From: Pseudomonas oryzagri | GTDB taxonomy: Bacteria > Pseudomonadota > Gammaproteobacteria > Pseudomonadales > Pseudomonadaceae | NCBI RefSeq assembly: GCF_020831405.1 | Contig: NZ_JAJHPU010000045.1 | Span: 52,530-116,529, forward strand | Direction: 5' to 3' | Length of the DNA stretch: 64,000 bases | Shown: piece after piece, positions 60,575 to 64,000 of the stretch | How positions within the stretch are numbered: the stretch's first letter is position 1 | Layout: the number at the start of each line of letters is the position of its first letter | The notes under the pieces: generated by a model | What the model was told of the DNA's origin: nothing | The model's input: only the letters and a program-made list of their open reading frames with translations | Database searches by the model: none | Made by a program: the position numbers and the translations under genes

Positions 60575-61636
60575 ATGACCCGATCCACTTCGGCACCGCC
60601 GAACCTGCCCGTGCGCCTGGCGGCCATCGCCGTCGCGGTGGGCGGCCTGGCCGCCGCCTTCGGCTACGCCGCCGGCTGGTTCAGCCCGCAGCGCCTGACC
60701 CCGGCCCGGCTGGTGGACACCCTGGAGCAGAACTTCGGTGTCCACCCGGCCTACCGCCGCAACCACGCCAAGGGCCTCTGCGTGGTCGGCCATTTCCAGA
60801 GCAACGGCGCCGGCAGCGAGGTGTCCCGCGCGGCGCTGTTCGCCAGGGGCTCGGTGCCGGTGGTCGGCCGTCTGGCGATTCCCGGCGGCAACCCCGCCGG
60901 CAGCGACGGCGCGGCACCGCTGCGCAGCCTGGCCCTGCGTTTCCTGCCCGAGCACGGCCAGGAATGGCGCACCGCGATGAATGCCGCGCCGGTGTTCGTG
61001 GTCAACAGCGTCGAGGGTTTCTACGCGCTGCAGCAGGCCTCGCGGCCGCAGGCGGACACCGGCAAGCCCGATCCGGCGAAGCTGGCCGCGTTCTTCCAGG
61101 CCCACCCGGAAACCGGCGCCTTCCGCGAATGGGCGAAAACCGCGACGCCCTCGTCGAGCTACGCCAATAGCGCCTACCACGGCCTGCATGCCTTCTTCCT
61201 GGTGGATGCCAACGGCCGCGAACGCCCGGTGCGCTGGTCGGTTCAGCCGGTGGCCGAGTACCAGCCGATCGCCGCGCAGCAGCGCGGCGATGCCGACTTT
61301 CTCGCCGCCGAACTGCACCAGCGCCTGGCCCGGGGGCCGCTGCGCTGGCGCCTGCAGCTAACGCTCGGCGAGGCCTACGACCCGACCCACGACGCCACCC
61401 GCGCCTGGCCGGCGCACCGGCGCAGCATCGATGCCGGCGAGCTGGTCATCGAGCGCGCCCAGGCCGAGCAGGGCGGCCCCTGCCAGGACGTGAACTACGA
61501 CCCGCTGGTCCTGCCCGACGGCATCCGCGCCTCGGACGACCCGCTGCTGAGCGCGCGCTCGGCCGCGTACTCCGAATCCTTCAATCGCCGCACCCGTGAA
61601 CAGGCCGCCCTGGCGGCCAAGGAGCCCCAGTCGTGA
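60575..61636 (+). CDS. Catalase-family peroxidase (SrpA-like), membrane-anchored
   Basis: Haem peroxidase of the small catalase-like family (353 aa). N-terminal helix AAIAVAVGGLAAAFGYAAGW (~12-31) anchors or exports it; the catalytic part begins at RRNHAKGLCVVGHF, with the distal His in NHAKG. Other family marks are SLALRFLPEHGQEWRTAMN and DPTHDATRAWP. Likely removes peroxides in the periplasm, with cytochrome b561 as electron donor. GAGGA site ahead; its stop overlaps the next GTG. Confidence 0.88.
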   Translation: MTRSTSAPPNLPVRLAAIAVAVGGLAAAFGYAAGWFSPQRLTPARLVDTLEQNFGVHPAYRRNHAKGLCVVGHFQSNGAGSEVSRAALFARGSVPVVGRLAIPGGNPAGSDGAAPLRSLALRFLPEHGQEWRTAMNAAPVFVVNSVEGFYALQQASRPQADTGKPDPAKLAAFFQAHPETGAFREWAKTATPSSSYANSAYHGLHAFFLVDANGRERPVRWSVQPVAEYQPIAAQQRGDADFLAAELHQRLARGPLRWRLQLTLGEAYDPTHDATRAWPAHRRSIDAGELVIERAQAEQGGPCQDVNYDPLVLPDGIRASDDPLLSARSAAYSESFNRRTREQAALAAKEPQS

Positions 61637-62208
61637 AAGCCCGGCCCGCGTACTTCCCCCTCTCGCTGCGCATCCTCCACTGGCTGATGGCACCGCTGGT
61701 GATCGCCATGCTGCTGATCGGCGTAGGCATGGTCGCCAGCGTCTCGCCGCGCCACGCGGCGCTGGTGGCGATCCACAAGCCCCTGGGCGCGGTCCTGCTG
61801 GTGCTGGTATTGCTGCGTCTGACCGTGCGCCTGAGCCAGCGCGTGCCGGCATTGCCGGGTGAGATCCCGGCATGGCAGCAGCGCCTGGCCCACGCCTCGC
61901 ACTGCCTGCTGTACGCGCTGCTGATCCTCCAGCCGCTGGTGGGCTGGGCCATGCAATCGGCCGGCGGCTACCCGGTGGTGCTGTTCGAGGGCCTGCAGCT
62001 GCCGGCGCTGCTCGCCCCGTCGGTGTGGCTGCACGGCGTGCTGCGCGGCGCCCATGGCGTCATCGCCTACCTGCTGATGGCGTCCATCCTGCTGCACCTC
62101 GCGGCAGCGCTGTTCCACGGCCTGATCCGCCGCGACGGCGTGCTGGCCAGCATGACCGGCGGACGCCTGCCGGCTGCAGCTCCTGCTTCTCCGCCGGGGG
62201 AGGGTTGA
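61633..62208 (+). CDS. Cytochrome b561 family protein
   Basis: Four-helix membrane dihaem cytochrome (191 aa). Haem-ligand histidines are expected in LRILHWLMAPL, VAIHKPLGA and the last helix (SILLHLAAALFHG). Transfers electrons from quinol to periplasmic partners, here probably the catalase-like peroxidase. GTG start overlaps the peroxidase stop (GTGA). Usual family length. Confidence 0.88.
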   Translation: MKARPAYFPLSLRILHWLMAPLVIAMLLIGVGMVASVSPRHAALVAIHKPLGAVLLVLVLLRLTVRLSQRVPALPGEIPAWQQRLAHASHCLLYALLILQPLVGWAMQSAGGYPVVLFEGLQLPALLAPSVWLHGVLRGAHGVIAYLLMASILLHLAAALFHGLIRRDGVLASMTGGRLPAAAPASPPGEG

Positions 62209-62352
62209 TGGGCCAGTGGCCGTTGGATGGTCACTCCCGCGCGGGTACCGCCGCATCCCCTGCGGGGAAGTCGCCGGCCGGATCCAGTCACCAGGCGACT
62301 ATTCGCCTGGGCTCTTGAGGCAAAGGGTCTAAAAAGTACAGAGCCTAAAAAA

Positions 62353-62378
62353 CACAGGGCCACCGAAGTGGCCCTGTG
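62353..62378 (-). terminator. Rho-independent terminator of the mmsA remnant
   Basis: On the minus strand: CACAGGGCCAC, TTCG loop, GTGGCCCTGTG, then a TTTTTT run (complement of 62352-62347). A complete canonical terminator left behind the truncated gene. Confidence 0.88.
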
Positions 62379-62460
62379 GGGTGCGAGCGGGGTCGAAAGT
62401 AAAAAAGCCGACAAAAAATTTTAATTCGACACCGCCCGTACTCGGTTGCCAGCCCCGGAC

Positions 62461-62772
62461 TCAGCCGTTGCTGGGGAAGGCGAATTGCGCCGCCTCGTGG
62501 CTGGCCCGCTTGGGCCAGCGCTGGGTGTAGAAGCGCACACCGTCGGGACCGTAGGCGTGCAGGTCGCCGAACAGCGAGCGCTTCCAGCCGCCGAAGCTGT
62601 GGTAGGCCACCGGCACCGGCAGCGGTACGTTGACGCCGACCATACCCACTTCGATCTCGTCGCAGAAGAGGCGCGCCGCCTCGCCGTCGCGGGTGAATAT
62701 GCAGGTGCCGTTCCCGTACTCGTGGTCGTTGATCGGCGCCATGGCTTCTTCCAGGCTGTCGAGCCAGTGGCA
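62461..62772 (-). pseudogene. mmsA: Remnant of methylmalonate-semialdehyde dehydrogenase (C-terminal ~100 residues)
   Basis: The frame reads [20 protein letters not shown], continues through [20 protein letters not shown] and [18 protein letters not shown], and ends at TGA (62461-62463). This is the C-terminus of the CoA-acylating MmsA of valine and inositol breakdown, normally ~500 aa. Upstream homology stops near 62765-62772, directly after the pntB terminator, so the first four fifths of the gene are missing. The internal Met codon is not a real start. Best seen as a relic of a deletion or rearrangement. Confidence 0.88.
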
Positions 62773-62794
62773 CGCTGCACGACCCCGACAACAA

Positions 62795-62828
62795 AAAGCC
62801 GGCGCCCCCCGAAGGTGGCGCCGGCTTT
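62795..62828 (-). terminator. Rho-independent terminator of the pnt operon
   Basis: On the minus strand AAAGCCGGCGCC (62828-62817) pairs with GGCGCCGGCTTT (62806-62795) and runs on into TTTTTG. Located 14 bp after the pntB stop. Confidence 0.85.
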
Positions 62829-62842
62829 GGTCGTGACCGCGG

Positions 62843-64000
62843 TTATTCCACGGCCTTGACCATGTCCTCGACCACCTTCTTGGCGTCGCCGAACACCATC
62901 ATGGTCTTGTCCATGTAGAACAGCTCGTTGTCCAGACCCGCATAGCCGCTGGCCATCGAGCGCTTGTTGACGATCACGGTGCGCGCCTTGTACGCATCGA
63001 GGATCGGCATGCCGGCGATCGGCGACTTCGGATCGGTCTTGGCCGAGGGGTTGACCACGTCGTTGGCACCCAGCACCAGCACCACGTCGGCCTGGCCGAA
63101 CTCGGGGTTGATGTCCTCCATCTCGAACACCTGCTCGTAGGGCACCTCGGCCTCGGCCAGCAGCACGTTCATATGCCCGGGCATCCGGCCCGCCACCGGG
63201 TGGATGGCGTACTTCACGGTCACCCCGCGGTGGGTCAGCTTCTCGGTCAGTTCCATCAGCGCATGCTGAGCACGGGCCACGGCGAGACCATAGCCCGGCA
63301 CGATGATCACGCTGTCGGCGTTGCCCAGCAGGAACGCGGCATCGTCCGCCGAGCCGCTCTTCACCGGACGCTGCTCCTGGCTACCGGCGACGGTGGCACC
63401 GGCTTCGGCGCCGAAGCCGCCGAGGATCACGTTGAAGAACGAGCGGTTCATCGCCTTGCACATGATGTAGGAGAGGATCGCGCCCGAAGAGCCCACCAGG
63501 GAGCCTGCCACGATCAGCATCGAGTTGTTCAGCGAGAAGCCGATACCGGCCGCCGCCCAGCCCGAATACGAGTTCAGCATCGACACCACCACCGGCATGT
63601 CGGCGCCGCCGATCGGGATGATGATCAGCACGCCGATCACGAAGGCCAGCGCCACCAGCACGGCGAACGCGGTCAGATTACCCGTGAAGGTGAAGGCCAG
63701 ACCCAGGCCGAGGATGGCCAGACCGACCGCCAGGTTCAGCCAGTGCTGGCCGGCGAAGGTCACCGGGGCGCCCTGGAACAGGCGGAACTTCCTGCCCATT
63801 ACAGTGCCGCCGGCCAGCTTGCCGAAGGCGATCACCGAACCGGAGAAGGTGATCGCGCCGATGGCCGCGCCGAGGAACAGCTCCAGGCGGTTGCCGGCGG
63901 GGATGGCATCGCCCAGCTGGGCGACGATACCCAAGGACTGCGGCTCCACGACGGCCGCCACGGCGATAAACACCGCGGCCAGGCCGATCATGCTGTGCAT
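62843..64000 (-). CDS. pntB: NAD(P) transhydrogenase subunit beta (PntB), 3' part
   Basis: Proton-translocating transhydrogenase beta subunit: hydride transfer between NADH and NADP+ driven by the proton gradient. 385 residues visible; roughly the first 90 of ~480 lie outside the window. Seven or more membrane helices, then the NADP(H)-binding domain III with [37 protein letters not shown] and NVV-type [12 protein letters not shown], ending [20 protein letters not shown]. The terminator follows the stop. Confidence 0.95.
   Translation of the reverse strand: MHSMIGLAAVFIAVAAVVEPQSLGIVAQLGDAIPAGNRLELFLGAAIGAITFSGSVIAFGKLAGGTVMGRKFRLFQGAPVTFAGQHWLNLAVGLAILGLGLAFTFTGNLTAFAVLVALAFVIGVLIIIPIGGADMPVVVSMLNSYSGWAAAGIGFSLNNSMLIVAGSLVGSSGAILSYIMCKAMNRSFFNVILGGFGAEAGATVAGSQEQRPVKSGSADDAAFLLGNADSVIIVPGYGLAVARAQHALMELTEKLTHRGVTVKYAIHPVAGRMPGHMNVLLAEAEVPYEQVFEMEDINPEFGQADVVLVLGANDVVNPSAKTDPKSPIAGMPILDAYKARTVIVNKRSMASGYAGLDNELFYMDKTMMVFGDAKKVVEDMVKAVE

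Noticed and set aside
62461..62742. Small independent gene of 93 codons starting at the internal ATG
   Set aside because: The homology to MmsA continues upstream of that ATG, so the Met is internal and the piece is a truncated remnant.

Overview
The window is a GC-rich (about two thirds G+C by eye) gammaproteobacterial chromosome segment, most likely Pseudomonas or a close relative in the Pseudomonadaceae. Pointers are the TamA/TamB pair, pntB, an mmsA remnant, BKACE (DUF849) and TauD-type genes, the DUF1302/DUF1329/YCF48/RND export set and a REP doublet typical of pseudomonads. No rRNA, tRNA or CRISPR array was seen. The species call is inference.

Layout. 1-7.2 kb: 3' part of a type I restriction HsdR gene, then two tandem patatin-like phospholipase paralogues. 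7.3-13.9 kb: an orphan TRAP substrate-binding protein and tamA-tamB. 14.3-29.0 kb: a compact, translationally coupled + strand biosynthetic cluster. It encodes an acyl carrier protein with a zinc ribbon, two ketosynthase/inactive-ketosynthase pairs, a class III aminotransferase fused to a cyanobacterial-type acyl-ACP reductase, two SDR reductases, and an envelope export trio (DUF1302-like outer-membrane protein, LolA-like carrier, RND/MMPL transporter). The simplest reading is a type II FAS/PKS-like line that releases its acyl chain as an aldehyde, converts it to a long-chain primary amine and moves it to the outer membrane. This is the best candidate for an undescribed system. It is followed by an IS481-family element (29039-30063) inserted exactly at the stop codon of the RND gene.

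30-58 kb: a large catabolic/envelope island with duplicated TauD dioxygenase plus BKACE gene pairs, a quinone oxidoreductase, an MFS/FrnE/Rieske/YeiH coupled operon, a 3-oxoacid CoA-transferase, an AraC-family regulator, an alpha/beta hydrolase, DUF1302-DUF1329-YCF48-RND, an acyl-CoA dehydrogenase and an AMP-forming acyl-CoA ligase. Four promoters in this island share one architecture: two 21-bp-spaced direct repeats followed at a fixed distance by a TAnnnT -10 box. This looks like the regulon of the local AraC-type protein. A decayed 3' end of a DUF1302 gene in front of an extra DUF1329 copy records an old duplication.

58-64 kb: a secreted cache-domain protein; an ECF sigma/anti-sigma pair divergent from a catalase-like peroxidase and cytochrome b561, with a matching ECF promoter facing each way; an mmsA C-terminal remnant; and the 3' part of pntB, cut by the window edge.
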